NCBI GenBank assembly: GCA_907163375.1
Contig: CAJQUW010010458.1
Coordinates: forward strand, 248,001 to 312,000
Direction of reading: 5' to 3'
Source of the DNA: Prostheceraeus crozeri
Lineage: Eukaryota > Platyhelminthes > Polycladida > Euryleptidae
DNA: 64,000 nucleotides
Shown: in pieces, positions 39,071 to 52,194 of the stretch
How the letters are laid out: every line of letters begins with the position of its first letter
Position numbering within the stretch: the stretch's first letter is position 1
Translations under genes and position numbers: made by a program
The notes under the pieces: generated by a model
Seen by the model: only the letters and a program-made list of their open reading frames with translations
Database searches by the model: none
Told to the model about the DNA's origin: nothing

Positions 39071-40778
39071 GAAACCACAAAGCGTTGATGCGCACTGATC
39101 ACTTTTTTAATACTATTCATCAAGAAATCATAAGTCCATTCGGGCGTCACTGGAAGCCCGGAGATTCGCCTGACGATGGCCTTCTGCCAATGACTTCGTG
39201 GTTTCTCATAATGAGCCTTTTTAGCAAGTTATTTGTAAATTACATGCAACTGCTTAGTATTGCAAGCTACAAGTGGTACATTTTTCTATTATTGCCACAC
39301 CGGTTTCAAATACCGTGGTGTCCCATAATCAGTGGCCAGAAGACAACGAACGGACAGGATTAAATCACACAATTTTGGCACATTTAATTGCTAGCAATGT
39401 TCCCGCCGGTATCATTTCAACCCGATTTTTTTTGGAAAACAAATAGTATGAATTAATGGTTTAACGTCATCATTTTATAAATTGACGGATTTCGCGGTCT
39501 AATTGCACCATACATATCTAAACGAGCGTAGTTGAACTTGACCTTTTGCTGCGGAGATACTCGTGTTTTTGTAATCAGATCTTTCAATAGGAATCCTTGC
39601 GAGCGGTGTTTTCTTCCTTTAAGACTATAAAGAGACTAGTAAAAGGGAAAGGAAAAGAAATCATTCTCAGACACAGGACATTTCCATTAGGTCGATTGGT
39701 TAATTCATTTGATAAAACGAAGTCGATAAAACAGGTCGATAAAACGAAGTAAAATCTGCGATAGAAGTTAGGAACACATTGAATTTAAATTTGAAGATTA
39801 AATAAATTGACAGAATTGCTTCTATATCGGCATGATTACTTTCTCCCAGACGAAGCCTGATCATTAAGATAAATGTTCACATGAACCTGCACCTACCGTT
39901 TATTCCTTACAACAGAACGCATAGCTTTGATGTGACATGGGAATCGTCGATTCTAACAATAAACGAGCTGAGTGTAAGACTGGATTTAGCACGATGTTAT
40001 GAATGCACGTCAGTTTTCATTTTCTTTCGACTCTAATCACTAAGCTCCGACCGAAATCCCACCTTTCACAAAGCACCTGTTAATGGACACCTAAATTTAG
40101 CAACGCCATGATTCCTGCCTTGTGTCTTTTTATCTGAAAAATGGCGTAAATCTCAGCAAATGCTAAGGAGAATTATTCGCAGCCATCCGGGTTGAAAACT
40201 GATCCTAATGTACGTTTCATTTACTGCCGTCGTCGCTGAGGTCGTTAAATAAGATGACTTTCATCACCGCGTTCTGAGCTGATGTTCCCTGGCGACTGCA
40301 GTCTGACAGTTATTGTCTTTGGCAGACATTAGACGATGGAAAGATGACTTGAGAAAAAGAACATGATCGCATGAAGTTGAGTAATAATGATTCTGAGACC
40401 AAACTTCATAATCGCCTTACTGATATGAGAATGTTAGAACAGCATTGTCGATAGACTGGAAAATCAATAGAGAGAAAATTCTCACAACTTGTTAAGTTTT
40501 GTAGAGCGTAGACTATTTACTATCTCTCCTGCGAGATATGGAGCCAATCTTTCACATAGCCAACTGAATTCAGCTTATGATTTATCAAATTACCATAGCA
40601 CGCGGAAGCAAAGAAAATCGTCCTTCGAGAAATGCAAGGGAAGTTTTATCCCATGCAAGTGAGAATTTCTTTCTAAATCTTGATTTACACTATTCAAAGT
40701 TTCATTAGCATCTCCAAACAGAACCATGAATTGATGTTCATGAAAATTACATGCATTATGTTATGGATAATGTACATC
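39071..40778. other. Intergenic, no gene recognised
   Basis: Contains a SINE tail fragment at about 39,452-39,475. The 92-codon frame at 39,085-39,363 begins in SINE-flanking sequence and shows no family. Nothing else supported. Confidence 0.5.
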
Positions 40779-40962
40779 GCAATTACCAAGTTAGTGGAAT
40801 TTTGACGGGCGTTCATTAAATATCACTTTAAGCACACTACTGTCAAATCACCTAAGTTAGTGCGCCTGCAAAAAGCAGTACTAACTTCGGTGATCTGCCA
40901 GTAGTATGCTTACAGTGATATTTAATGAACGACCGTCGAAATTCCACTAACTTGGTAATTGC
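40779..40962. mobile_element. 184-bp palindromic foldback element
   Basis: Two arms of about 85 bp are near-perfect inverted copies (GCAATTACCAAGTTAGTGGA at the left, its complement at the right). They continue through ATTAAATATCACT and ACTACTG to a short centre. No transposase and no clear target duplication. It resembles a MITE able to fold into one long hairpin. Confidence 0.7.
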
Positions 40963-42138
40963 AAATCTCAAATTTACCCGGGCATGACTGCAACTTTAAA
41001 TGGAGAGTTTGTGTTGATGTTGAGAGATGTGAACTAGAGGTGTATAGTGTGGGAAACTTACCCTCAACATGACAGGAAGTTTTAAAGCCAAAACACGACA
41101 GGACACACGACTGCGCTGCTTGAACACGACACGAACTTCACACCACCTACATCTAACACGAAAGTTGTCTGTTGAGTAACTCACTGGAGGAGGATACTAC
41201 AACAGCTTAAAGAATTACAAAGTAATTTGAAAAGTAGTTCCGTGATTAATGTCAAAACGCTTTAGACCGGCTAGTGATTTACCATAGAGCTGCTTATCAA
41301 TCTGCTCTGTACTCTTCAGGACACCGCTTGTTGATGGTGACAAACCCCGCTGTTGAAAATCCACTTCCGCTTGTAGCGAAACTGGCTGGGGTGGCAACAA
41401 TAAATGGTGTGCACTTCTCCGTTATAATTATGATACTGGACAGTGCACTCGACCCGCCACCAGACTGAGGGCTCACACAGGAGGTAGATAACCCTCGCGG
41501 TTCGGCCAAGTATTGGTCAATTGTATGCATAGCATTGGTCTTTATCCAACCCATAGAGTAGGTATATTAGGCAGAGTGATAACTCCGCATTTATTAACCC
41601 TTATCAGGCCGGCCTTCCATAAAGCCGTTGTTGGCCAACGTGTTACAAAATGTAACAAATATTATTTCCAATAAATACTGCTTCATGGGTGTCACGTGTC
41701 AATTCTAGATGATTTGAAAGCATATTTATGTTGAATACTTGCAGTGGGAGGCATAAATGACTAATATACATACATGTTGGCTTATAACTTACAGATAGCA
41801 GTAGAGATACCGTCAAATAATGACATCACGCGTAATCGAAGTCTCTTGCGAATATAATGTATGATTTCATGTGAGTGATGTAGCATAGATTTCATTATTG
41901 CTGTCAATGCGCGAACGGTGCATGTAGATATTCCTATGTCGTATATATTCGTATATTTCTATGTACGTGCAATAATGAGCTCAATATTCAAATGTTTCAA
42001 ACAATGCTATTATATACGCAATGTTATGCATGGTATTGTGCGTTTGTTATTGATTGATTCAGACATCAATAGCTATCATTTTTTGAATTTATTTGAAAGC
42101 AGCTAAAATATCTTGCTTGATTTACTCCATTGCTATAC

Positions 42139-44088
42139 ATGTCAACGCAACAACGAAATCGACGATTAACTTTCCAACAAGCAGTCCAAGCTATACTAGA
42201 ACACTCCGATGATAGTGACGACAACGATAATTATACTGTAGAAGAATCGATTCCAACGACGACTGATGATGACTTCCATCCGCATGCAAGTGAGGCCGGC
42301 GATCAAATCGAATTTTAGTAAGGAAAATAAAACTAAACTCATTCTAATAAATTTTATCTTGAGTGCTTTCGATGACTCTAATCATAAGATACGTCATTTA
42401 TAAGAGGATTCTAAACAATCTTGCACTGAAAGTATAAACATTCATTATAATATAAAATTTATAATTAAAATATAAACATAGCTTTCATCTTATCTATGTT
42501 AATTTCCGATAGTCTAATGTCTTGATTTTAGTATGTACCTATGCATAATTTTTTACTTAATCTCTTTTCATAGCTGTGTAATTTGAATGTTTATACTTTC
42601 AGTGCAAGATTATTTAGAATCCGCTTATAAATGACGCATCTTATGATTAGAGTCATCGAAAGCGCTCAAGATAAAATTTATTAGAATGAGTTTAGTTTTA
42701 TTTTCCTTACTAAAATTCAGTGGAAGAAAAGGCTGTTTTAAGTTTTTGAGATCAAATCGAAGTTGAAGAAGGTGACGGAGAAATTGAAGTAGGCCTATTT
42801 GAAGAAGAAGAAGAGCAAGACTATGAAAGTGCTTCCTCGGATGGTGATAGTGATGACGACGACGAAATACCTATCACAGCAAATGGAACATCATATTCAC
42901 GCAATCCTCCTGCTGATCGCAGATGGGCTAGGAATGTTATCGAATATCACGACCTTCCCCGCAATTTAGCTCATGTCATTTCCGAAATCGAAGCTTTCCT
43001 CTTATTTATGCCCGAACGATTGTTGCGAACTGTTCTCCGATATACAAACAGAAAGTGTACCGACCTAGCGCGCGAACGAAATAAGAGAGTTCCTGAATTT
43101 TCTTACGAAGAGTTTCTTGGCTGCTATTTCGGAAGTGTGGAATATCTTTCTCGATTTACTTCGTCGAGTATACGTTCCAGGTCCAGTTCTCACAGTTGAT
43201 GAACAGCTCTTAGGATATAGAGGACGAGTGCCAGGTCGTACGTATATGCCCTCAAAACCGAAGAAGTACGGCTTGAAATTCTTTTGGTTATGTGAAGCGG
43301 GATCTGGATTTGCACTCAATGGAAGTATTTACACTGGAAGGTCTGCAAATGAACCGGTCCATCGCAATTTGGGAGGAGACGTAGTATTGGAGTTGGTGCA
43401 GCCATATAGGAACAGTCATCGACAGATAGTGACTGATAACTTTTTTACTTCGCATTATCTAGCCGCAACTCTCATAAACCAAGGTCTGACGCTACTTGGT
43501 ACTATTCGCAAGAAGTTCCTTCACTTTTACTCTTGTCTCATATTCGCTAACCAGAAATCGTGTTGTGATTTTACTAAGTTCTTCGCATGGTCGTGGTACC
43601 GTTGATGAACAAAGTGATCTTCGTCGACCGAACATGATATTGGATTACAACTATGGCAAAGGTGGTGTCGATCAAATGGATGAGAATATTGAGGAGTTTT
43701 CATGTGTTAGAAAGCTTGCTTGTTGGCCTTGCTTGTTTTCTACAATATCATCAATGTCGCCTGTAACAACGTCTTTGTTTTCAACAAGCGTGATGGCCAT
43801 GGTAAGAGCAGAAAGGAATTTCTTCGCGCTTTATGGTTGCAACTCGCAGCCCCTTTTGCGAAACAACGACATCAACAGAACCGAAGCTTGCATCGACACA
43901 TTGTCAATGCTGCACAGATATTCGGTTTTGTATCAGATGAAGCCGCTCCTTCCAATCTCAGAAGGCAAGTTGGTCGCTGTTACCTGTCCTCGATACCATC
44001 TCGTGGTTTGTGTGATAAGTGTGGACACCACATTTGCCCACGTCACAAAAGTGCCAAAAAATCAATTGTATGCTCAACCTGGTCATGA
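42139..44088 (+). pseudogene. piggyBac transposase, broken
   Basis: Starts at the ATG at 42,139 with an acidic N-terminus (HSDDSDDNDNYTVEES). The foldback insertion interrupts it after 42,312, and it resumes with VEEGDGEIEVGLFEEEEEQD. The DDD catalytic core is present: first Asp in VPGPVLTVDEQLLGYRGR, second in IVTDNFFTSHYLA, third in GKGGVDQMDE. A Cys-rich end (SRGLCDKCGHHICPRHKS, then C) matches the C-terminal zinc-binding domain. Compared with relatives, roughly 100 residues between the N-terminal region and the first Asp block are missing (near 43,110). The frame also changes there, again near 43,500-43,600 and near 43,720. Inactive. Confidence 0.85.
42315..42713. mobile_element. 399-bp foldback MITE inside the piggyBac gene
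   Basis: Arms of about 130 bp from TTAGTAAGGAAAATAAAACT at the left are inverted at the right with only a handful of differences. A possible AATT target duplication flanks it. A 12-bp direct repeat GATCAAATCGAA occurs at 42,301 and 42,750, bracketing this element plus about 36 bp. Confidence 0.8.
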
Positions 44089-44366
44089 AATCATCATGCG
44101 TTTTATCAATAAAATGTGTTTTTTACTGAGTATTAATGGCTCTATAAGCTAATCGCTCTGTTACACTTTGTAACACCTTGGCCTACAAGTAGTAGTAACA
44201 TTACTCTGCACAAGATTTGGTTCGATTCGATGATTTTTTTAGCTAATTAGTTGAAATCAGTAATTTCAACCATCATTCTACAACTTTGTTGGAATCGTAG
44301 TTTTAGAAATTAAAAAAAAATCAAAATTTAAATTTTCTTGTTACACTTTGGCCTGATAAGGGTTAA

Positions 44367-46804
44367 ATCCCCAATGTGTATACACTTCTGACTTTATCCT
44401 CCGTGTCATGACAGCCTCGAAGAGGAAATGCATGTTTTTTCCCTATTATACTTTTATGTTCAACCTGGAGAGTCTTTTCTTAAGCGTGATCATATCACAG
44501 GCAACCTGCCATTGGTAGAGCAAAATAACATAATCAAAGACAATGATTTCAATGAACTTTGAAAGATGTAAATGGGTCCACATCACTATTCAGATTCAAG
44601 AAATGAAACATCGAATCAAAAAGTTGAAATTTCAGCCGAGAAAGCTAAATCAAATCTCGACTTTTTGATGAAGACTTCCATTATAATACAATTCATGAAA
44701 TTCCCTTGCAAATTAGCTTTATTTCCGCTTAGTTGGGATATTTATTAGCAAACATTCATTCCTATTGATATCCAACTTACTTCATACTACTTATATAGGG
44801 GTGTCATCTCGGTAGTATATAAATTTGCAAAATTTTGACTTTTTTGAAACTGCTCAAATAATTATTTTGGACAACGGGAACGTAATCTCCGCAAAAAAGC
44901 TGAATCTTTTCATATAAAAATTTTCACTATATACAGATACTTTTTTGAGTCGACACTCTACCTGTATAGCCCTACTCTATGATCCGACCTATCTGTGTAG
45001 CTACATTAACAGAATGCTGTTTATTCATCCTTTATCTTCGTGGACTAGATAAATTGTCTTAAGCTCGAACAGGCACAGTTATCAAATTATCTTGATTCAT
45101 AATTTAGAGTGAATTCTTGTCAACGCGATAATAAAGCACGACTCTAATCGTCAAACCACAAGCACGAATGACAAAGCTCAACACGACACAGTGCACGATT
45201 GTTCGACACTACCAGTGACATTATTACATCAAGGTAGCATGCCACATATTTCCGTCTGAAAGGAATTTTCCAACTTCAATAATCGGTCGATTATCACTCC
45301 AATTATTGGAACACCTTTTAAACTTACACATGCATAGTACAAGTATATTGGCAGACAACAGAATGCTACTTAGACCAGAGTACAACAGAGAGTTAACAGA
45401 GTACTTAGACATGAAATTCAGTTGACTAATATCTTACACTGTAGCTGTGACAAGTCAAGTTTCATCTTTTCATCAGGAAGTGAAGTAGGATTTTTTAGCC
45501 TCCATTAATTATCACTGTCTTCCAATACCACAAGGGAAAAAAACTAATGCGTATTGAAGAAAGCCATCAATTCTCTGTGTCAGACATAATTTTGAATCAA
45601 AAGCAGCTCACTTGATACATGTCTTACATCCTACGACGATGAAAATGAAGCGATCACTGCCACTACTGAAAGCTCAGTAAAATGCTATCTAATCTCTGAA
45701 TAAGATCTGAAGATTTAAGGTTGGAAATTGCCTGCTTTCAAGGATTGCAGTTACGCAAAGAAGATAATGAAATAATGTTGCTCTCGGTAGAACGAGTTCA
45801 CTGAAAACCTTCTGCTTGAATTTCTTAAAGGAGCAAGAATATATTCATACATTGTAATGAAAAATAGTGCCATGTCCGATATGTTTGAAAATAGGACAAA
45901 TCATCGCTTCATTTTTTGAAATTTGAACTTTTCTGGACATTTGACCCCCGTCGTACAGCAGGAAAAATTAGTGTGCATTCGATAATCGGTGAAATCCTCT
46001 TTTACATTATTTCAGGAAAAAGAAACGGCTGTCACCAGAATAGACAGAATTGGAGCGCTCTTTAGTGAATTTAATTAACTAATATTGATTCTCGTTTTCA
46101 GAAGAAATATTTGGAAGTGTCACTTAACTATTTATTAATTCCTTACAATTTTCCATTTCTTCTATAGAACGGGAGCTATAGCAGCAAATCATGTGCTAAT
46201 TTGCCAAATACTTAATAATTATTGCTCTTTCACGATGGTCTACATGGAAAATGAATAAACACAATTTTGTAATGAAGTGAAATCTCTTTATTAAATGACA
46301 TGTTATTGGAAATGATCAATTTGCAAGTATTCCCAGTCAACGGCGCATACGTATGGAATGTGCGCTACAGCTCGCAGATAACTGAGTCAAATACTCGCTT
46401 CTTCGATTCGATATGTACATTTTCGCGAGAAAGTGATAATGCGCGGCCCATGTGGGAGACCAAAAAGAGCGCAACCGGCGAAATGTTCACTTTCAAGATG
46501 ACGTCATCAATTTGATCTAGTAGTAAATGCATAGTAAAACAATACATGGATATCTGAAGTAATGATATGCAGAATAACTGGCACTTTACTCTGTGAAGCT
46601 CTATCTGAACATAGAGTCTCCACAGACTTGACATTCCGCCGGTGTCGTTCCCATCGCTTGTTGAAAATATTCTAATGAAAAGAGTTTCTAGACATTCGGC
46701 AGTCTCCTAAATCGTATGGACAAGCCACAGAAACTCAGATCTCGCCACATATGACAAGGGATATCGCTGCAGGTCATCAATCGGCCCAGAAATGCAGAGG
46801 AAGA
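44367..46804. other. Intergenic, no gene recognised
   Basis: AT-rich DNA between the piggyBac element and the rabaptin-like exon. I see no coding frame with recognisable content and no named repeat. Confidence 0.5.
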
Positions 46805-47299
46805 CTAGTTATCCGGCACAGTATTGCTGAAGAAGGGCACCGCGTCTTGCACAAGCAGAGTATGACAGACATTACACACCGGTCTGCCTTGGACAGTTTG
46901 TACGCCACAACACTTATGACAGAAGATTCGCACACAATGTTTGCACCGCACTTTCCCTTCAGATCCGAATTTCCGCTGGCAACTGGTACAGTTAGCAGCT
47001 GAGGCTTTATCCTGCCATCTCAAAGCATTCTGCTCCTGTCTCAAACGTTCCAGCTGGATCTGCAGGGACTGAGAGAGACGCACAAAGTCTTTCTGAACTT
47101 CTTCGGCAGTGGTTAGGTCGCCGGAAAGGTTGGTGTTCTTCTGACGTAGTCGGATGACTTCTGCATCCAGATCTTCAGCTCGCTTTTGCAAGATGGACTG
47201 TTCATGGCGCACCTGCGTCAACTCGCCCTCCACCGCAGCACGCACGCGCTTCTCCCGTTCATACTCGCTCTGAATGCTGTGAAGTCTTGCCAGATCGTC
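46805..47299 (-). CDS. RABEP1: Rabaptin-like last exon: Rab5-binding coiled coil plus FYVE-like finger (host)
   Basis: Rabaptins are endosomal effectors of Rab5 working with Rabex-5. This exon (about 164 codons) starts after a CTCTTTGCAG acceptor with a coiled coil (DLARLHSIQSEYEREKRVRA). The rabaptin C-terminal signature EEVQKDFVRLSQSLQIQLER and LRQ follows, then RWQ. A FYVE-like zinc finger ends it with four Cys pairs (CTSC, CKHC, CHKC, CNVC) and the tail LLVQDAVPFFSNT. Vertebrate rabaptins end soon after the coiled coil, whereas invertebrate ones can carry this finger. The WxxD and RKHHCR lipid-binding motifs are not recognisable, so PI3P binding is doubtful. Upstream exons must lie at higher coordinates; none is evident to 64,000. 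RABEP1 versus RABEP2 is unresolved. Confidence 0.8.
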   Translation of the reverse strand, partial: DDLARLHSIQSEYEREKRVRAAVEGELTQVRHEQSILQKRAEDLDAEVIRLRQKNTNLSGDLTTAEEVQKDFVRLSQSLQIQLERLRQEQNALRWQDKASAANCTSCQRKFGSEGKVRCKHCVRIFCHKCCGVQTVQGRPVCNVCHTLLVQDAVPFFSNTVPDN

Positions 47300-49110
47300 C
47301 TGCAAAGAGAGGATGAAGGAGGATGAAGGAGTTTGACGCAATTGATTGCTTCATGTTATCAAGTGTTTCAAGCGTGTCTCTACAAGTTTTATTGAGATGG
47401 AATGTTGCCTTCCATCATTAAAAAGACAATTAGATTATGCTTCTTCTTATAAGTTATTTGACGAAATAAAAAGGAACGGAATTAGTATTCTCTCATCTCA
47501 TTAGCATTAACATCTCCATTGCTTCTTCATTCGTACTTATTAAATACGTCTCTTGTGTTGTCTGACCGAAGAGGAGATGACTCAAATAAAAGACTAACTA
47601 TGTTTACAATAAAAACTTTCATTTTCAACATGTTAAGGCTAATATCAATCGACTCTACTTCATACAATCAACTTAGATTGATCATTACCGCTTATGACTA
47701 GAAACATTAATATTTTGTAAATAATTAGATGAATACAACAAGTCAAGGGTTTTTTAAGGTTTTTGCTACGGGTCATTTGATCATTCCCACAAATCACACT
47801 CAAATCGTCTCAATTTTTCTTCAATTATAATTATATTCACGACATGTGACATGCATGTGACTAAATTTACAAGTTCTCAAGATCGACTTTCATTATTCTA
47901 CGCCGAACGCACTCAGGATTTATCAGCAAAAGCAGAAGTCATGAATGCAGTAAAGCATTTAGAATTTAGCAGTGAATTTCACTTGCGATTCTGCATGTTA
48001 ATGAGCTATCTTGAGATGAAGCATGGGCATTGATAGTGTTGACTATGGCTCACTAAATGCAACGGATGAACGTTCAAAATCCACGGTACAAGTCAAAAAT
48101 TCCACGGTGCAGAATGTGACCCGTGGAACACCTTAAAAACACTGCAACAACTATCAGATAAAATATTCATATCAGGGTTTCGGCACAACATCTGCACGAA
48201 ATGTGATTGAATGGCTATCACTACAATTTTTGCCATTCAAACGTCTTTCTCTGGCCTACCGTTCGTGAAATAAATATTCAACTGTCGTGTTACAATCATG
48301 ACCCTTATTTTGCGCATTTTCTTTAGGATGTAGATGATGCATGATCATGTCGCTGCTCATCACTGTCAATCATGAAAAGCAAAGAAACATTAGCGATCAA
48401 ATAGAAACTTCATCATTTAATGAAATGGAGTCAGAACATTGAATAACAAATGAAAGTGGTCATTAATAGCGACTTATTCTTCCCTTGACGGAAATGAGCA
48501 AGAAATGGATCAATGAAACCGTCTGCTTCATTTCATTGAATCTAGCAGAAAGGATATCGAGCGATGATTACAAGTGACAAGAATCATTTCAATAGATCAT
48601 GCAGATGGTAAATTTCTCAGGTAAGGAATAAATTTGAAAATGTATACACCCTTAGATTGCTAAATTACCCAAATTATGGACACGTGAATCAGCAAAGATC
48701 CAGGCTTCTGCAAATGTTACACTACGAATCTAAAAGGATGAGGTCATTTAAACTTGTCACCGAACCAGATTATCGAGACGGATCTCGTATCAACCGTTGG
48801 ATACAAAATACATGAGAACTTCATTACATTCCCATGAAACTTAAAAACATGAGAGCACGCTCAGTAAGATTCTAAATGATTCACATCGAGGCACTGTGAT
48901 AATTCACTAGTCCGGCAGCCAGAGCGAGTTTCTGCAGGGAGCGAGACCGAAAATGAGACTTCACAGGTTGATCTGCACCCTATGCATACTACGAGCCTGC
49001 GCGTCCGCCGAGTTCTAGTTGGTTCCTCTTCTTGTCAGACAGGATCAAAGAAAAGCACATGTGAATCCAATGGGACGCAGATTGCAGCTTTTGGTTAAAA
49101 TAAAATTTCC
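47300..49110 (-). other. Probable intron of the rabaptin-like gene
   Basis: No further exon of the gene is recognisable. Short frames have no family. A GC-richer patch at about 48,910-49,030 has splice-like signals on the minus strand but no convincing coding content. Confidence 0.4.
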
Positions 49111-49427
49111 TGTTTTCGTTTATTAAGGTAAAAAAATACAAAGTCTAGAGCCTCAATCTTTGACAAGGAACATCTTCAGGTCATTTCCTATCTAATTCAT
49201 GCAACCCTGTCTATGAGGCTAAACATATTCAGATTCGGTAAGTCTCCTAATGTCGGCAAACACAAGCATTTTGAGCAATTTAATCCACATTGACCTGCAT
49301 TTTCGCATACATCGCATACGATCAAAAACATGATAATGACGCATGGTCATAATGGAAATGACCTGAAGACATTTTATATCAAAAATTGAGTCTCTAGACT
49401 TATTATTTTTACCTCAATAAGCGAACA
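49111..49427. mobile_element. 317-bp foldback element
   Basis: Arms of about 80 bp are inverted and roughly 80 percent alike. They share TTATTRAGGTAAAAA, AAGTCTAGAG and TCTTCAGGTCATTTCC at the two ends. There is no coding content. An older MITE is the likely identity. Confidence 0.65.
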
Positions 49428-52194
49428 CATAGATAATTTCATTCTGACCAAAAACTGCAGTCTGCTTGCCATTGGATTAACATGTGTATTTTTTCTGTCT
49501 AGATGATAATAATGATTAGAGAGTGGATTTTAGGTTGTAAATCTGAGGCATTTAAGTACAAAGGGACACAAAATCAGGCAAATTTAGGTCGAATTCTGAT
49601 AATGTTGATTGCAAGCGCTTGTTCAGTCAAAATTATTCTTCCAACAGTAAAGTCTAGAAGTCACCCATTTTCATTAATTACTACAGTGCCTTTATCAGAA
49701 TCATGTCGAATCTTACCGAACTAACTTTGATGCTTCGAATGTTTGAATTTGATGGATCTCCAGCAGCAGTTAAGTGAATTATAGAATTCATTTTCAACAT
49801 TCACTTTCAATCAATGGGAGATGCCAGCTACTCTACCTCTAGAGCTACGATCCATCATCACGGAGGCCAGATAACCTCATCATCATCAGTGATTGAAATA
49901 TACAGCGTTTGCTACCTTTTTCCAATGCAATGAATGCATTCATTCCTAGAGATATGGGGGGGGAAGGATCGCGAAATACATCGCAGAATATTGAAAAGTA
50001 ACAACACTTCTCGTATCTTTCTTCGATGATGAAAGTTCACTTTTTTTTTCAGCAGTTCAGTTTCTTTTTCCCCCCCCCTTTCACATCATTTGGGTTTCTG
50101 GTAATATACACTTACAGCAAAAGTCTTGATTTCAGCGCATCCTTGTAGTGAGAGCAGTATATGAAATTTCTATGGAAGTGCTGTTTTTCGAAGGACATGA
50201 CATTGAAGTTTCAGAGAAATTGCAAAATTGATCGGCTGAACGTACATTCTTGATCCCTATTCCCATTGGGCCAATTCTGTCCGATTTTTCGTGATATTGC
50301 CTCATCAAAGAAATTGTCACAAATTCATAACTGAGGGGCAGATTATATCTTTCTATCTTGAATCATGCCTTTCGTGTAAGTCATAATTAGAATTCCAAGA
50401 TTTTATAAACTATTTCAAGACACCATTTTGACTCAAATACATTAGAAATTATTGATTAAGTGTGTTTCACCAAATGTTCTATGATCTCACTAGTGTTACA
50501 CTTCCAGTAATAGATTAATTTGGGCTGAGACATTTGCGCAAACTTTCATTATCACTCCGATATCCTTTGATGTGAGGAGTGCTGCCTTTTCTAATCATGC
50601 ATCAATAGCGAACTCCTCTCTACGGGAAGGCAACGAAGACAAGTCTAAGTCGATAAATTGCCTAGCTAGTACAGCAACCGCATGGTTGCATCATGGAACG
50701 AAAGTCTGCGGTCTGTGAGAATCCAACCACGGCGATCCAAATGCTCTCATCTAGAGGGAATTATCTGTGAATTATCAAAAAAGCGCTAAGGAGAGCTTGA
50801 CTGCATGCTTTCGACCGTAGAAAAGACAACCAAGCTATCTCTATGTATTCACGGTAAATAAGCGAGACATGTTCGCATATCCCAATGGTTTTAATCGAAT
50901 TCTATTTCCGTCTTCCCAAGTTGTTGACTCTTGTGTCTGGCACTTCGCAAATAACTGATTACTTTTCTGATCTGTCAGTCAATCATCGGTGTCTGAACGT
51001 GTCAACAACACAGAGAGATAATTTCATCAAGACCACACTTCGGTGGTAATATTACGCGTGAATCCTCTCTGATCCATGTTCAGAAAATATGAGACAAAGT
51101 GCAAACAACAGCAAGTTTGGGAAGAAATCTGTTGAACGATCGACATTACATGGTAGAAGAAAGCAAGAAAGTCATCAAAAATGGATATGAAGAGTTTGAA
51201 CGCAAAGCGCGATAAGATCTGTAATGGTAATTTTGAGGAAAAAATCATTTTCTTACCATGTTGAAGATATCAAACTAATATGCAATCTTTCGACTCGTAG
51301 CAATTGAACAGCTTATAAGAAGTGGTAAATACGACGTACCGCTTGACGAGAGTCGTCAAAAGGCCTCCCGGATTACAATTTACAATGAAACAGTTGTTTT
51401 GTCTCCAATTCATATGCAATGCTACATCGGCCTCACATTACTTCACTTTATGATTGACAAGCCAATTTATTAGCCGTCCAAATGTCTGGATCGCCAGCTT
51501 CTGCTGCTATCTAATAATTTGACATAATTGCCGCCATCAAAAGAAAAAGCGCAATTTTGTTACGTCTCTTGATCGTCATCTTACGACTTTAGCTGACGAT
51601 GCATCAATTATAAAGAAAAACATTTACGATATAAAGAGCAAATCCGCAAATTCTGAGAGCAACTACCATAGGATTGAATTAAAGAAAGCAGATAATTTGC
51701 CGAACAAATTACACAACGGCTAAGTTTTATTGTCGAACATTTTCCACATAACCGTCCAATTGCACATTATCTCAATCCCATCAGCAGGCCTGAGTGAAAG
51801 AAATGAATAATCCATGTCTAAAGAGAGTCATATCAGTGGCAGGGACAGCTGTCTTTCACCTTAACATGCAATCATGCATTTCAGAATATTTTTGAACCAA
51901 CTGAGATCGAGAATCTGGTTCATGGACAAGTTGAATTTGCAGGCCATACTTACCAGAGCTCATTATCAGAAGCATTAGAGCAAAAACGCTAAAATCACTA
52001 ACGGTTACAAGAACATACTTTCCTTCAATTTCCTCTCTGTTTTCTGAAAAAGATTGCAGTCTGATGTAAAACTATTCCGACGTATGCGTCTTCTTTTCAA
52101 TTTGATGTCAATAATGTATTTTGAAAACACTACAGAATACAATCATATGATAGAAAAGCAATAGTGACCAGATTAATATTTTTTTAGGGAGAAC
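49428..52194. other. No gene recognised
   Basis: AT-rich DNA with short frames only. A T-run and C-run pair lies at about 50,041-50,080. Nothing else I can support. Confidence 0.5.

Larger units (their letters stand above)
41598..44362 (+). mobile_element. piggyBac transposon
   Basis: Perfect 13-bp terminal inverted repeats CCCTTATCAGGCC and GGCCTGATAAGGG are flanked by TTAA on both sides (41,594-41,597 and 44,363-44,366). TTAA targets and CCC ends define piggyBac. Length is 2,765 bp including a 399-bp foldback insertion. It contains a broken transposase on the plus strand. Intact ends mean it could still be moved by a related transposase. Confidence 0.93.

Noticed and set aside
39085-39363. 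92-codon plus-strand frame
   Set aside because: Lies against SINE sequence and shows no family or splice context.
41215-41554. Overlapping minus-strand frames of 61 and 85 codons left of the piggyBac element
   Set aside because: No domain, no promoter or splice evidence, and the two frames conflict. Left unannotated.
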